64,000 nucleotides of DNA from Phocoena phocoena (GCF_963924675.1 NC_089230.1:2543001-2607000); one strand, 5' to 3'; positions 1-10,765 are shown, numbered from the stretch's first letter. The notes: generated by a model not told the origin, from the letters alone. Numbers and translations are program-made.

Positions 1-791
1 GTGAAGGTAGACTCATAAAGCTATTTTTGTCTTTGTAGCAAAGTGCCCAGTAAAACAGTCATGAGTGGAAAATCTCTGTCGAATGTACCTGCCTCAAGAG
101 CAAGCTAGTTATGAAAAGCACTGCTGATGAAATGTCTGGGGCATTTCCAGGATGCCAGTTTGTATTACTGGGACATTCTGGAGCTTACACAGATATGCTC
201 TGTGTGTCCAGCGCGCCCACCCCCTTCCCCCCCCATCCTGTTCTTGAACTTCCACCTTTGTCCCCCCTTTGTCTCTCCTCCCAGGCTTGGTCCATCCGCC
301 CATTTTCTGTCCTGGAATTCCAGTCCCTCCCACTCACTGGGCCCTTCTCAGCTTATAAACAGTTTCCTTGTTCTCTTACTAATTTGCATAAGCTCATTAG
401 ATGGCACATTAGCTCTTTGTTATATACATGTTATGAATTATTTTTTTTTTGCAGTTTGTTTCTGTTTTGGTTTTGCTATCCAAAAGTTTTAAATTTAGTC
501 TTGATTTCATTTGAAAAGTTGCATCCATCAAAGGATGACATAAATGTTGTTTTATTTTAATACTTTGGTCTAAATTTGTCACATTTAGACTTTTGATTTT
601 TCCGGCATTTTAGGTTGTGCGTTGTATCCTAGGGATTTAACTAATTTTTGCCAAATTGCTGACCTATTCTCTAATCACTTGTTATGATAACTTTTCTGTT
701 CTGACTACAGATATCACTTATGTCCTAAACTCGTATATACCTGCTCTGTTTTTGGATTTTTCTCCTACATTAGCCTGCCTCCTCATACTGT
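1..791. other. Stretch without recognised feature
   Basis: I recognise no gene or repeat here. The DNA is AT-rich beyond about position 360, with a pyrimidine-rich patch near 210-290. The overlapping 149-aa and 121-aa open frames run through low-complexity pyrimidine sequence and show no domain I know. Confidence 0.4.
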
Positions 792-1995
792 TTCTTCCAG
801 CTTTATTCAGATATAATTGACAAATAAAATTATATAAATTTAAAGTGTACAATGTGTTGATTTGATACACATATTACAAGATGATTACCACCATAATGTT
901 AGCTAACACCTTCATCACTACTTATAATTCCCATTTCATTTTTGTGGTGAGAATATTTAAGTTCTACTCTTTTAGTAACTTCCAACGTATAATACAGTAT
1001 TATTAACCACAGTCACCATGCTGTACATTACAGCCCCAGAACTTATTCATCCTATAACTGATCTTTGTACCCTTAGACCAACACCTCCCCGTTTTCCCCA
1101 GCACCTGCCCCTGGTAGCCATCACTCTACTCTCTGTTTCTATGAGTTTGACTTTTTTTAGATTCCACATATAAGTGATATCATACAATGTTTGTCTTTCT
1201 CTGCGTAGGACTTATTTCACTTAGCATAATGCCGCAAGGTCCATCCAATTTGTTGAAAATGGCAGAATGTCCTTCTGCCTCATGAATGAATAATGTATAT
1301 GTCACACATCTTCTTTACTCATTAATCTGTTGATGGATGCTTAGGTCTGTTGGTTGTTTCCATGTCTTGGCTATTGTGAATAATATTGCAATGAACATGG
1401 GATTACAGATATCTCTTTGAGATCCTGTTTTCATTTCCTTTTGGACATATGACTAAAAATGGGATTCCTGGATCATATGGTAGCTCTTATTTTTAATTTT
1501 TTGAGAAACCTCCATACTGCTTTCCACAGTGGCTGCACCAGGTCACATTTCCACTAACGGTCCACATCCTGGACAGCACTTGTGATTTGATGTCTTTTTG
1601 GTGATGGCCATTCTAACAGGTGTGAGGTGGTGTCTCAGTGTCGTTTTGATTCGCATTTCTTTGACAGCTAGTAATGTGCAAGCACCTTTTCATATACCTG
1701 TTGGCCATTTAGATGTCTTCTTTGAAAAAATGTTTATTCAGTTCTCTGTCCCTTTTAAATTAGATTTGTTTTTGCTGTTGAGTTGTATGAACTCCGTATA
1801 TATTTTGGATAGTAACCTCTTATCAGATATATGGTTTGCAGATATTTTCTCCTATCCTGTAGGTTGACTTTTCATTTTGTTGATGGTTTCCTTTGATGAG
1901 TAGAAGCTTTTTAGTTTGATGTAGTCCCACTTAGTTTTTGCTTTTGCTGCCTGTGCCTTTGGTGTCATACCCAAGAATTTGTTGCCAATTTTCAT
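792..1995 (-). mobile_element. L1 LINE, 3' UTR and ORF2 end, antisense
   Basis: Reading the plus strand, the sequence begins with the familiar antisense L1 3' UTR (TTCAGATATAATTGACAAAT, then the block about a 'gtgtacaatgtgttgatttg' region). It continues into antisense ORF2, with the pieces equivalent to 'GGATCATATGGTAG', 'GGCCATTCTAACAGGTGTGA' and 'TCAGATATATGGTTTGCA'. Order and orientation match an old mammalian L1 (L1M type) truncated at its 5' end near 1990. The ORF2 part is full of stops. The subfamily is a guess; the L1 assignment is firm. Confidence 0.9.
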
Positions 1996-2004
1996 ACTAT
2001 TTTT

Positions 2005-2018
2005 GATATTATATTTTA
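2005..2018. repeat. Target-site duplication of the U2 fragment, left copy
   Basis: The sequence GATATTATATTTTA is repeated without mismatch at 2046-2059, directly on the other side of the U2-derived segment. Confidence 0.85.
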
Positions 2019-2045
2019 CACTTGATCTTAGCCGAAAGACCGAGA
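2019..2045 (-). pseudogene. U2 snRNA 5'-end retro-fragment (27 bp)
   Basis: The minus strand matches about nucleotides 7-33 of U2 small nuclear RNA, including the segment GGCTAAGATCAAGTG, with two mismatches by my reading. It lacks the first six nucleotides, the branch-point-pairing GUAGUA and everything downstream, so it cannot be functional. A perfect 14-bp direct repeat (GATATTATATTTTA) flanks it at 2005-2018 and 2046-2059. The duplication starts at a TTAAAA site on the minus strand, the preferred cut site of L1 endonuclease. There is no poly-A tail. This is the form expected of an L1-mobilised, truncated snRNA copy. Confidence 0.85.
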
Positions 2046-2059
2046 GATATTATATTTTA
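2046..2059. repeat. Target-site duplication of the U2 fragment, right copy
   Basis: Exact copy of 2005-2018. The next base (2060) makes the minus strand read TTAAAA across the boundary, as at L1 endonuclease sites. Confidence 0.85.
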
Positions 2060-2184
2060 ATATTTGCTAAGATAAGCTGCCTCTCATTCCTCTTCTTCTC
2101 CAGGGATTTCTGGGCTATTCTCACAGATTTAGTCTCCTAGATAAGTATAGTTCCTTTTATTTTATTTTTTTGTGTGATTTTTTT

Positions 2185-2352
2185 TGTTGTTGAGATATAA
2201 TTGACATATAACATTATATTAGTTTTAGGTGTACGACGTAATGATTTGATATTTGTAAATATTGCAAAATGATCACCACAATAAGTTTATTTAACATCTG
2301 TTGCCACATATAGTTACATATTTCTTTTCTGGTGATGAGAACTTTTTTAAAA
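2185..2352 (-). mobile_element. L1 LINE 3' UTR fragment, antisense
   Basis: The sequence follows the antisense L1 3' UTR: GAGATATAATTGACATATAA, then 'gattTGATatttgtaaatattgcaaaatgatcaccacaat', ending at 'ggtgatgagaac'. It is a second, separate L1 tail downstream of the one ending near 1995. Confidence 0.75.
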
Positions 2353-2422
2353 AATGGTGAGTCATTTCTTTGTGCATTGATTAACCAGTTTGTGAAATAC
2401 TAAAGTGCATAAGTAAATTTTG

Positions 2423-2822
2423 ATCATAAAATTACCCCTACAGATATTCAGTCGTTGGTACCTACTATAAAAAGATCAAATTATATTTTAATCATAAAAT
2501 TACCCCCACAAATATTCAGTCGTTGGTACCTACTATAAAAAGATCAAATTATATTTTAATCATAAAATTACCCCCACAAATATTCAGTCGTTGGTACCTA
2601 CTATAAAAAGATCAAATTATATTTTAATCATAACGTTACCCCCACAAATATTCAGTCGTTGGTACCTACTATAAAAAGATCAAATTATATTTTAATCATA
2701 GAATTACCCCCACAAATATTCAGTCGTTGGTACCTACTATAAAAAGATCAAATTATATTTTAATCATAAAATTACCCGCACAGATATTCAGTCGTTGGTA
2801 CCGACTGTAAAAAGGTCAAATT
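2423..2822. repeat. 68-bp minisatellite, six copies
   Basis: Units begin at 2423, 2491, 2559, 2627, 2695 and 2763, a constant period of 68 bp. Units 2 and 3 are identical. Units 4 and 5 differ only in the three or so bases after ATCATA, and the first and last units carry the most changes. Each unit contains GGTACC and TATAAAA-like sequence (TATAAAAAG in units 1-5, TGTAAAAAG in unit 6). The unit is AT-rich and I do not recognise it as part of a known transposon. Homogeneous inner units with diverged edge units are what unequal exchange produces. Confidence 0.95.
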
Positions 2823-2989
2823 CTCTGTAGGACTCATTTTATTCCGGTGCACTCTAGAAATAAAATTGGAGATTGAATGTCCTTGAGCTTATGATGGAGT
2901 ATTTCACATGAAAGCTATGCTTTTTAAAGAATTTCTTTTGATGGGTGACAGACAAGTTGAATGTTAAAGTGATTTTAATGTAATGATGT

Positions 2990-3215
2990 GACTGTTTTTT
3001 TGTTTTTTGGAATGGTTCGTTGTTGAAGTCTAGTTGATTTACGGTGTTTCAAGTGTGCAACAGTGAGACCTTCCGAGAACTCTTCTAGCAGCTGTCAGGT
3101 TATCAACTTATTAACTATAGTCGTGAGATGTGTGTTACATCCCCAAGTCCTATTCACCGTATAACTGCAGTTTGTACCCTTTGACCCCCTTGACTCACCC
3201 CGCCCATACTCCTTT
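2990..3215 (-). mobile_element. L1 LINE 3' UTR fragment, antisense (degraded)
   Basis: The text after the T-rich start ('GTTGAAGTCTAGTTGATTTA') and the later part ('ATTAACTATAGTCGTGAG', 'ACATCCCCAAGTCCTATTCA', 'TAACTGCAGTTTGTACCCTT') follow the antisense cetartiodactyl L1 3' UTR with many substitutions. Confidence 0.65.
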
Positions 3216-3929
3216 ATAAAAGGCAGCTGGTGGGGCTGGTAGGGCTCCCTCGGCAGGGCTCACATGCCCACCTGAGAGCTGCGGGCCAGGAGGGTAGTTC
3301 ACGCCCCGAGCCCCTCCTCCTGAAGTGGAGTCCTGCCAGCTCACCTGAGCCCAGGTGTGGAGCAGGGCACTGAGGAGCGTTGGCAGGGGCTCTGCTCACA
3401 GCTGCCTCCCTCACAAGGGTCCCTCCTACCCGTTCTCACTGTCCCCTTGCAGAGGCCTCTCCAGGGCTTCTCATGAACCACTGTGTTGATGTGGTTCGGT
3501 GTTTATGTCACCACGTCCCTAGGCTGGATCCAAAGCCAGAGAAGCACATGGCAGGACACGAGGCCAGGTGAGGGTGGCCACCTCACACGTGCCCAGGGCA
3601 GCATGAGGCCTGGGCCCTCAGACCATAGAGAACAGTCTAGAACACAGGGTTCAACACATGGTGCTGAAGCCAAATTGTGCCTTCTGACAAAAAGTTGCCG
3701 AGGAACAGGTAATAGTGTCCTGGGTGTGCCATCGTGAGGGTCTACAGACTGGGTGACATTGCAGGAATTGAGTTTCCCGCAAGTCTGCAGCCACACACTT
3801 GAAGGGTGTCAGCAGAGTTGCTTCCTCTAAGAGCTCTGAAGAAGAATCTGTTCCGTGCTTTTCTCTTAGCTTCTAGAGTTGTGGGCAGTCCTTGGAGTCC
3901 TTGGCTTGTAGCTACATCACCCCAATTTC
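3216..3929. other. Stretch without recognised feature
   Basis: I see no gene or known repeat. The DNA is moderately GC-rich. Several short open frames overlap on both strands and none has a recognisable domain. A TATAAAAGG-like string at about 3213 has no downstream gene to support it as a promoter. Confidence 0.4.
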
Positions 3930-4140
3930 TGTCTTGTCATCACAGGACCTTCTTTTCTCTGTGTGTCTCTGTCTTCTCGTCTTATGAGGACACCCATCAT
4001 ATCAGATGAGGGCCCCCCCTAATGACCTCATTCTAGCTACTTACAGCTGCCAAGACCCGATTTCCAAGTAAGGTCACATTCTCCGGTTCTGGGGTTTGGG
4101 ATATCAACATATCTTTTGGGAGGACACAATTCAACCCATA
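3930..4140 (-). mobile_element. MLT1-like LTR fragment (ERVL-MaLR), antisense
   Basis: The string 'TTATGAGGACACCCATCATA' followed by 'taatgacctcatt', 'ggtcacattc' and 'GGAGGACACAATTCAACCCA' follows the antisense 5' half of an MLT1-type MaLR LTR. The other half is missing, so this is a truncated solo LTR. It resembles the fuller copy at 54290-54693. Confidence 0.75.
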
Positions 4141-6609
4141 CTTTCTTTCTCCTCCTTCGTCCTCCATCTCATGGCTCTGTCTTCTTGAGACCTGAGCCTG
4201 CATTATGGGGCTCAGCTGTGAGTCAAAGGCTTTTCTGTGAACCAGACGTGGTCCAGAGTGTTGCTTCCACATGAGGATGTGTCCATGTTTCAATCCAGTG
4301 GCACACCATCCAAACTCGAGTACCTTGCCTCCCTGCTCGCCCCCTGCAGGATGTTGGGGACATAACCAGTGTAGCCGTGTGGGGCTGGAACGACTGGACA
4401 GGTCAGGAAGAAAGGGTCCACCATAGACGATTGAGCAGGGAATGGACACGGTGGGGCAGGTGTCAGGAAAACTAGCCCAGTAGAGCTCTTGAGATACCTG
4501 GGAGGGAGAGGCGGGGTCAGACCAGCTACCATGGGGGTTGAGGCATGAAGCAGTGAGGCTTGGGACTGGGTGGCGGCCACAGTGATGGGGTTAATGTGGT
4601 GACAGCAGAGTGACTTTGTGGAAAACATCAACAGGATATGGGGACTGGTCGGCTGTGACGGGTGCACTGGTGAGCTGGTCACCTGACATCCATCACCTAC
4701 GCAAGTAACATGGCCAAAACTGACCCTCGGGCAAAAAGGTCTTATTTATTTTTTGCTTCTGGTTTCACTCTGAATCTTTCATGAAACTCGGAGTGTCGTG
4801 GTTTTCGCTTGCTCATGTAGTGAATCTGAACAAATGACTCATTGGGTCTGGAATAATCTCACTTCTGGGACTCGTCATCCATTCCTTGTCTGTTCTTTTT
4901 GTGTTTTCAGCCACTCCTAGATATTCCTCTTCTTTGTTTTCCTTCTGTATCATGCATGAATGTTTTTATATTTCTGCTCAGGGCTATGACCCAGATATCT
5001 AGACATTTGTTGTTTAAAAGAACAGAGCAAAAAGCAGTGGCTGTTTTCTGTACTTTTCTTGCACAATCCATCTGCACAGATTGCACCAATTTTTCATAAA
5101 AATCCTCTGTCATGCCCTTCAGTATCCCTTAGATTTATTTTTCTCATTTTATTCTATCAAGTATGATTTTTTAAAAAAACTCTTACACTTACTTTCCCTT
5201 GTTGTGTTCTTCTAGTTTATAGCAATCCAGCTGGCCACAGGGTCAATCTGTGGCTACAGGGTTCCTACACTTTGAAGGGGAAAAAAATGTATTCTTAGAC
5301 TAGGGTGGTGAGTGAAAGTCAGTGGTGGGAGAGTGTAGGTGGTGAGGCAGAGTGCCTGTGCAGGGAGATGTGATAGCCAGGGTGCTACAGGGGAAGGATG
5401 GAAACTCATCAAAAACTAAATTTGGGACCGAGCCCTGGAGAACGTGACCAATGATGCAGCTTTGGAGGAAAGACTGATCATTCCTAGTGATTTTATGACT
5501 GTGTTTTCATGATCTGTTCCTGTGGTTTTTGGCTTAATTCTAAATAAGCTGTCAGGAAGCCAGACCTCGTTCGTGGAGAGTCCTCTCTCTTCCCAGCAGA
5601 ACCTTCACTCCCACCTGAGGGCAGCAGAGCAAGTAATTAAACACAAACAGCTGTTACAGGAATAACTGCCAGGTGGAAGGTCTCAGATGCTCAGCTCCCA
5701 AATCTGCATGCTGGTGTGTTCTAATTAACCCACCTCCATGAGATACTGAGTAGCTTACTTCCTTGCCAGTAAAAGAAGAAAACTCGGGATAAACTTTATG
5801 TCTCAGTGGCCACATGTAGATCACGTTTGTCCATCCACAGAAATCATGACGACATATAGGATGAGGAACTGAGACGGTAGAGCCCTCCGGCTTCAGTAAT
5901 TTTCTAGACATGTAGGGACACAGCACAGCTGTGGACCTTGGTGGGACCACATGGAGACAGCACGGGGAGAGTAGTGGCCTCCCCAGGGCGTGCGGGGCTC
6001 ATGCCAGTGCTGCAGGCAAGCTGGCGCCTCTCTCCCCACGCTCTCATGGCCCCGCTGGGGTCTCCTGTTACCACCAGCCTGTAAGCTTAGCCCAGCTCCT
6101 GCTCATCGCAAAGACCCATAAATGCTTATTAAATAAAGCCACAAATAAACCTACAGGATGGGTGTTAACTCCGGCCCCAAATCCCCAGTAGTCTTCTGTA
6201 TCTTCTAACTCACGGTCATCCCCTCACAGTAGCAAGAAAAAAATCTTTAATCAGTACAGTCCTTACACCTGGACAAGAGGAGCCTGGGCCTGGGCCCTGA
6301 GTACTAGAAGCTCCCTCTGGCCTGCACTGGCCTTGCCCCTCACTAAAGGTGTGCTCCTCCAGATTCTGTTCCCCTCCCTTCTAGACTATGCTCCAGGTGC
6401 CTGGGATCCAGAATTTCCTGTACCCACGACCACCAAGCCTCCTTCTTGAGCCTCTGTGGGACTCCTATGGAGGTCCATCCGCCCCAGGGGTGGACCACGC
6501 CAGCGGTGTGTCCATCCCCGTGTCCATTCCATCCATGTTGTCAAATATGTGTGCTGAGTTGTCCCTAGGATTCCCCTGTTAACCTTTCCGTGTCTGCAGG
6601 GTCTGTAGT
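4141..6609. other. 2.5-kb stretch without recognised gene
   Basis: I recognise neither genes nor clear repeats. A G-rich segment at about 5290-5400 could be a remnant of an old repeat, but I cannot name it. The open frames (up to 138 aa at 4033-4449 on the minus strand) overlap on opposite strands and show no domain. Confidence 0.4.
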
Positions 6610-6960
6610 GATGTCCCTCGTTCACCCCTGATGTATTTGTAATCCGTGTCTTCGCTTTCTTCTCTTATTTTCTGTTAGTGTTGTTAGAGATTTGTCAGTG
6701 TTATTGATCTTTTAGAAAACACAGTTCTTTGTTCCATTGATTTTCTCTTTCCAATTTCATTTATTTCTGTTCGTTCTTTCTGTCCCTTGACCCACTCGTT
6801 CATTTCCTTGTATTCATTTACGTCCTTCCCTGCGCTTGCTTTGGGTTCACGTCGCTCTTCTTTCTTCAGGTCTTTGAGATGAGCGTTTTCTGTTGCGTAA
6901 CTCTCCGTCTCACCCGCTCCTTCCTCTTTTCCCTTCATTCAGCTACTTGAGCTCAACCTG
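6610..6960 (-). mobile_element. L1 ORF2 fragment, antisense
   Basis: On the plus strand, 'TTAGAAAACACAGTTCTTTG', 'ccattgattttctctttCCAATTTCATTTATTTCTGTTCG' and 'GCGCTTGCTTTGGGTTCACG' follow antisense L1 ORF2 upstream of the reverse-transcriptase core. The corresponding frame is broken. The boundary with the next segment is uncertain. Confidence 0.65.
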
Positions 6961-7560
6961 TGAATTTTTATTTTGGTTATTGTGCCTTTCAGATTCCAAA
7001 TTTCCACTTAGTTCTTCTTTATATCTCCTGTTTCTTAGCTGAGACTTTCCATCTCTTTGCTGAAGTTTTCTATCTTTTTTTTTTTTCCCAGCCTGTTTGA
7101 AATTGCTTGTGGATGCATTTTTTTTTCATGTCTGCTTTGAAATGTTTGTCAGGTAATTCTTCACATTTTTGTCATCCTGGTTTGACACCCATCGTTCTCT
7201 TTTTCACTCTGATTGAGATTTTTCTGGTTCTTGGTATGATGAGTGATTTTTGATTGAAACCTGGACTTCTGGGGTATTTTGCTATGAAACTCTGGATCTC
7301 GTCTAAGGCTCTTGTTTAACAGGCGTGCTCGGACACCACTCCAGCAGAGGAAGTGAGGGTCTACCTCATTATCACAGGGATGGGTGCAAGAATTCCAGGT
7401 TTTCATAGCCTCCACTGGTACCAAGGGGAAGGGTGTCAATACCACTGGGCAGTGGTTGGAGCCTTTGTGTCCACTGGGCATCGGTGGTGGTGTTGGGGCA
7501 TCTTGTTCCAGCCTGGTGAGGGAGGACAATAGGCTTCTCACATGAGACAGCAGGCTTTTG
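6961..7560 (-). mobile_element. Old L1-related fragment, probably antisense
   Basis: Phrases such as 'AAATTTCCACTTAGTTCTTC', 'TTTGTCAGGTAATTCTTCAC' and 'GATTGAAACCTGGACTTCTG' belong to a common, old L1-associated sequence in mammalian genomes. It directly follows the ORF2 fragment and may be part of the same insertion. I cannot name the subfamily. Confidence 0.5.
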
Positions 7561-7887
7561 TTGGGGCTTCTTGGGTTTTTTTGGTCTGTGCCCATTGCTA
7601 TTTCTGGGTTACTGGTTTCTTCAGCTGCAAGTCTGAGATACACAAGGCAAAAAGCAAACCCAGGGAACTCATCACCACTGTGTCGTTCCTCAGGGCCTGA
7701 AGTCTTCAGCTGAGGTCTTCTTCTCTCCCCCTTCCAGAGTCTTTATGTTTGTTTTATATGAAATGACCAGCGTGTTCAGTTGTTCATAATGAGAGGAATA
7801 GGGAAAGGAGCATGTGTTCCATCTTCCTGGAAGTAGAAGATGTAATATATGTACTTCCAGGAAAAAATTAAAAGAGACGGTGTTGGA

Positions 7888-7926
<39 letters not shown>

Positions 7927-8806
7927 GGTGTGTGCATGTGCACCTTGTTTTACAAGAAAGTGTAGTGAAGAATTCAGAGCAAAGTGCATTCTGCTGGGGA
8001 AATGATCACAATACTGAAGGCAGCGTTTGCGAATATCTGTCCATTGTTATTGATTTAAAGCCCTGGCATGCTTCAGGGATTAAGGCTAAAGTTTTAGCTT
8101 TAATGCTCCAGATTTGAAATAAGGCTTAACATAAGCAAAATTGGACTGAATCTTGCAGATGTTCAGAGATTCAAGTTATACATTTTTCAGTTGACTTGCC
8201 CATGATGGTACCGAAGGAGTATCGTTACAGCAATAAATCAAGAGATTGGTAAGGAAAGGAGAAGAAGACATTGCATGGTGATTTGAGACATAAACATGAT
8301 TAAACTTAAGTTGCATTGATTTCATTAGTATTCCATGGGTATTTTGAACATTATACTGTGGATTCTAGTTAAATATAGAATATGGCGTCTATGAAAATTG
8401 AAGCCCTCTCAGATGTTTAAAGATGTCCTTCCATTTAGAAAATCATGGTTGTTCTGTACATGATATGAACCTTTTTAACCCGTAATTTGCTTTCAGCTGT
8501 GTTGAGTCAGAGGCAGACGCAGAAACTGAAGTGTTTACTTGAAAAATACTCATTGATGGTAATTAAATCCATCCTGGAGAATAGAGGCTATGTTTATACA
8601 TCTATAAATCCAAGAGATGGCGGGGACCAGAAAGATTGCATACAGCTCACTGAAGAATGGACCAGGATTTAATTCATCCTTTCTTCTCTTTTGTTATTTG
8701 ACATTTACTAATCCTCTCAACCCACCTCTACCTCAGGGTCTTCACCAATTTCATTGGAGATTCTGACTTTCCTGAGAACGAGGTGGTGTAAAGATTAGGA
8801 ATGATT
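7561..8806. other. Stretch without recognised gene
   Basis: Apart from the CA microsatellite at 7889-7920 I recognise nothing here. A 61-aa open frame at 8487-8672 follows an AG that a short pyrimidine tract precedes; it is discussed as a weak exon candidate. Confidence 0.4.
7889..7920. repeat. (CA)16 microsatellite
   Basis: Sixteen uninterrupted CA units, followed by a degenerate GTGTG-type segment to about 7940. Uninterrupted dinucleotide runs of this length are usually length-variable. Confidence 0.95.
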
Positions 8807-8821
8807 AGAAATGGAATGTGA

Positions 8822-9138
8822 GGGACTTCTTTGGTGGTGCAGTGGTTAAGAACCCACATGCCAGTGCAGGGGACGCAGGTTCGAGCCCTGGTCCGGGAAG
8901 ATCCCACATGCCTCAGAGCAACTAAGCCCATGCGCCACAATTACTGAGCCTGTGCTCTAGAGCCCATGAGCCACAACTACTGAGCCCACGAGCCACAACT
9001 ACTGAGCCCGTGTGCCACAACTACTGAAGCCCGCATGCCTAAAAGCCCGTGCTCCGCAACAAGAGAAACCACTGCAATGAGAAGCCCACGCACTGCAACG
9101 AAGACCCAGTGCAGCCAAAAATAAATAATTTTAAAAAA
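8822..9138 (+). mobile_element. CHR-type tRNA-Glu SINE, long form
   Basis: The head 'GGGACTTCTTTGGTGGTGCA' carries an A box and 'GGTTCGAGCCC' is a B box of RNA polymerase III type. The body then repeats a CCACAACTACTGAGCCC motif three to four times and ends in AAATAAATAATTTT. A perfect 15-bp duplication (AGAAATGGAATGTGA) flanks it at 8807-8821 and 9139-9153. The tandem inner motif is shared with the long copies at 11079 and 33251, so it belongs to the subfamily rather than to this locus. Confidence 0.95.
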
Positions 9139-9238
9139 AGAAATGGAATGTGATTTGAGATTAAGGTAGCGTACAGAGTTATCTTAAATAGTTTCTTCTT
9201 CTCTGCATGTACTTATCCTTAAGTACATGTCCGTCTTT

Positions 9239-9456
9239 TTTTTTTTTTTTTTTTTTTTTGGTGGTACGCGGGCCTCTCACCGTTGTGGCCTTTCCCTCCC
9301 GTTGCGGAGCACAGGATCCGGACGCGCAGGCTCAGCGGCCGTGGCTCACAGGCCCAGCCGCTCCGTGGCATGTGGGATCTTCCTGGACCGGGGCACAAAC
9401 CCGTGTCCCCTGCATCGACAGGCGGACTCTCAACCACTGAGCCACTAGGGAAGCCC
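9239..9456 (-). mobile_element. CHR-type tRNA-Glu SINE, short form, antisense
   Basis: It starts with a run of about 20 T (the A tail) and ends with the SINE head read backwards (CTAGGGAAGCCCC). The body keeps the 'GGATCCGGACGCGCAGGCTC' block of the cetacean short form. A perfect 13-bp duplication (CATGTCCGTCTTT) lies at 9226-9238 and 9457-9469. It sits 100 bp from the plus-strand SINE at 8822, making an inverted pair. Confidence 0.95.
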
Positions 9457-9544
9457 CATGTCCGTCTTTATTTCTGGCTTCTGGGGCCATTGTTCTTATT
9501 CCTCCATCAATGAAAGTAGTGATTTGTTACATTTGTGCCCAGCT

Positions 9545-9690
9545 TGACGGGCATCTCCACAGGCGTCATCCCTGTGAGGACCCGGGGAGGTACGTATATG
9601 AATTATGCCCAGTTTAAGTAAGAGGTAACTGAGCCCCTGTTGGGATAAGTGATGTCCCAGGTGGCAGAGTCAGGGATGAGCCCTGTCCAG
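9545..9690 (-). mobile_element. MIR SINE remnant, antisense
   Basis: The segment 'TTATGCCCAGTTTAAGTAAG' followed by 'aggtaactgagcccc' and 'AGTGATGTCCCAGGTGGCAG' follows the antisense MIR core (consensus meaning: cccattttacagatgaggaaactga, then cccaaggtcacacagc). It is heavily diverged. Confidence 0.55.
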
Positions 9691-10018
9691 GCTCCCGGCT
9701 TGCACGTGTGTAACCCTGCTCCTCCTTTTCTTCTCTGACGGCTACACACTGTCCAGCTCATGACTGTCTCTTATTCCTCCTAGCTGTGTACATACTTAGC
9801 TCAGCTTAAGCCACAGAACTCAATACATTTTAATTTGGTGGTACAACTGATCATGTCTATTATTTCTTGCTCACGGAAACCAGTGGTGGGGACTTCAGTT
9901 TAGAAGTCACCTATTCCGATCACATAGTGAAAATGTCAGTGTAAAGATTTCAGTTGTTTGGGAAAGTAAGCCATGGTGGTGAAACCTAGAGTAAGTTAAC
10001 AGCTGTTAATCGTTAAGC

Positions 10019-10240
10019 TAGGGGTCCCCGACCCACGGGCCGCAGACCGCTACCGGTCCGCAGCCTGTTGCGAACCGGGCTGCACGGCAGGAGGTGAGCG
10101 GCGAACAAGGGAGTGAAGCTTCACCTGCTTCCCCATCGCTCCCATTGCCACCTGAGCCGTCCCACCCCACCGCCCCTGTCTGTGGAAGGATTGTCTTCCA
10201 CCAAACCGGTCCCTGGTGCTAAAAGGGCTGGGGACCACTG
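10019..10240. mobile_element. hAT-like non-autonomous DNA transposon
   Basis: The left end TAGGGGTCCCCGACCC and the right end (read backwards CAGTGGTCCCCAGCCC) are near-matching terminal inverted repeats of about 16 bp. The inner text 'CCGGTCCGCAGCCTGTTGCG' followed by 'aaccgggctgcac' and 'GGAGGTGAGCGGCG' matches a common mammalian hAT family whose middle is deleted here. The flanks CGTTAAGC (10011-10018) and ATGTAAGC (10241-10248) agree at five of eight positions, consistent with a worn 8-bp hAT duplication. Confidence 0.75.
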
Positions 10241-10765
10241 ATGTAAGCAGCAGCACAGGTCTGCCTGGTTCCCAGAGCACACTGCTGATCACAGGCGCTT
10301 CGTCCAAGAGACGTCATCCAGCATCTTCTGTATTCCTGGCTCCGAGCCAGAATCACAAGGCAGGACAAACGGGAGCTGCAGGGAAGAGCCTTTGTTTACA
10401 CCAGTTACTTTTTAACATCCTAGCAAGCATCCTGTTTACAGCATCCTAATAAAGGAGGCCATTGGTACAGCTCAGCTGTTGAGAGATGGAAATTTTCTGT
10501 GTAGAATCCAAGTGATTCAACTCTGTATTTGATATCAAGCTTAGTCCTAGTATGTTTCCAACAGAATTAGTCATGACAAAAATACGCTGAGTTAAATTAG
10601 TTTTTTTCCGGATCCAATAAAGAACACAAACATTTTAATGAACTAAATATGAATTTTAACTGTCAATACACAGATATAATTACACTAGGGAATATTTTCC
10701 TCTTTCTGTGATTGTGCAGGATTAGCAAGAAAAAGTCTCTTCTTTAAAGATAACGAGCAGTAATA

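Noticed and set aside
2423..2822. CRISPR-like array
   Set aside because: The repeats are directly adjacent with no unique spacers, and the window is mammalian. It is a minisatellite. The same holds for 32262-32389, 48583-48804 and 50330-50785.
3211..3222. TATAAAAGG-like core promoter
   Set aside because: A single TATA-like string at the end of an L1 remnant, with no gene or CpG island next to it.
6684..6938. 84-aa minus-strand frame rich in Lys and Glu as a gene
   Set aside because: It lies within antisense L1 ORF2 sequence and is a remnant of the LINE.
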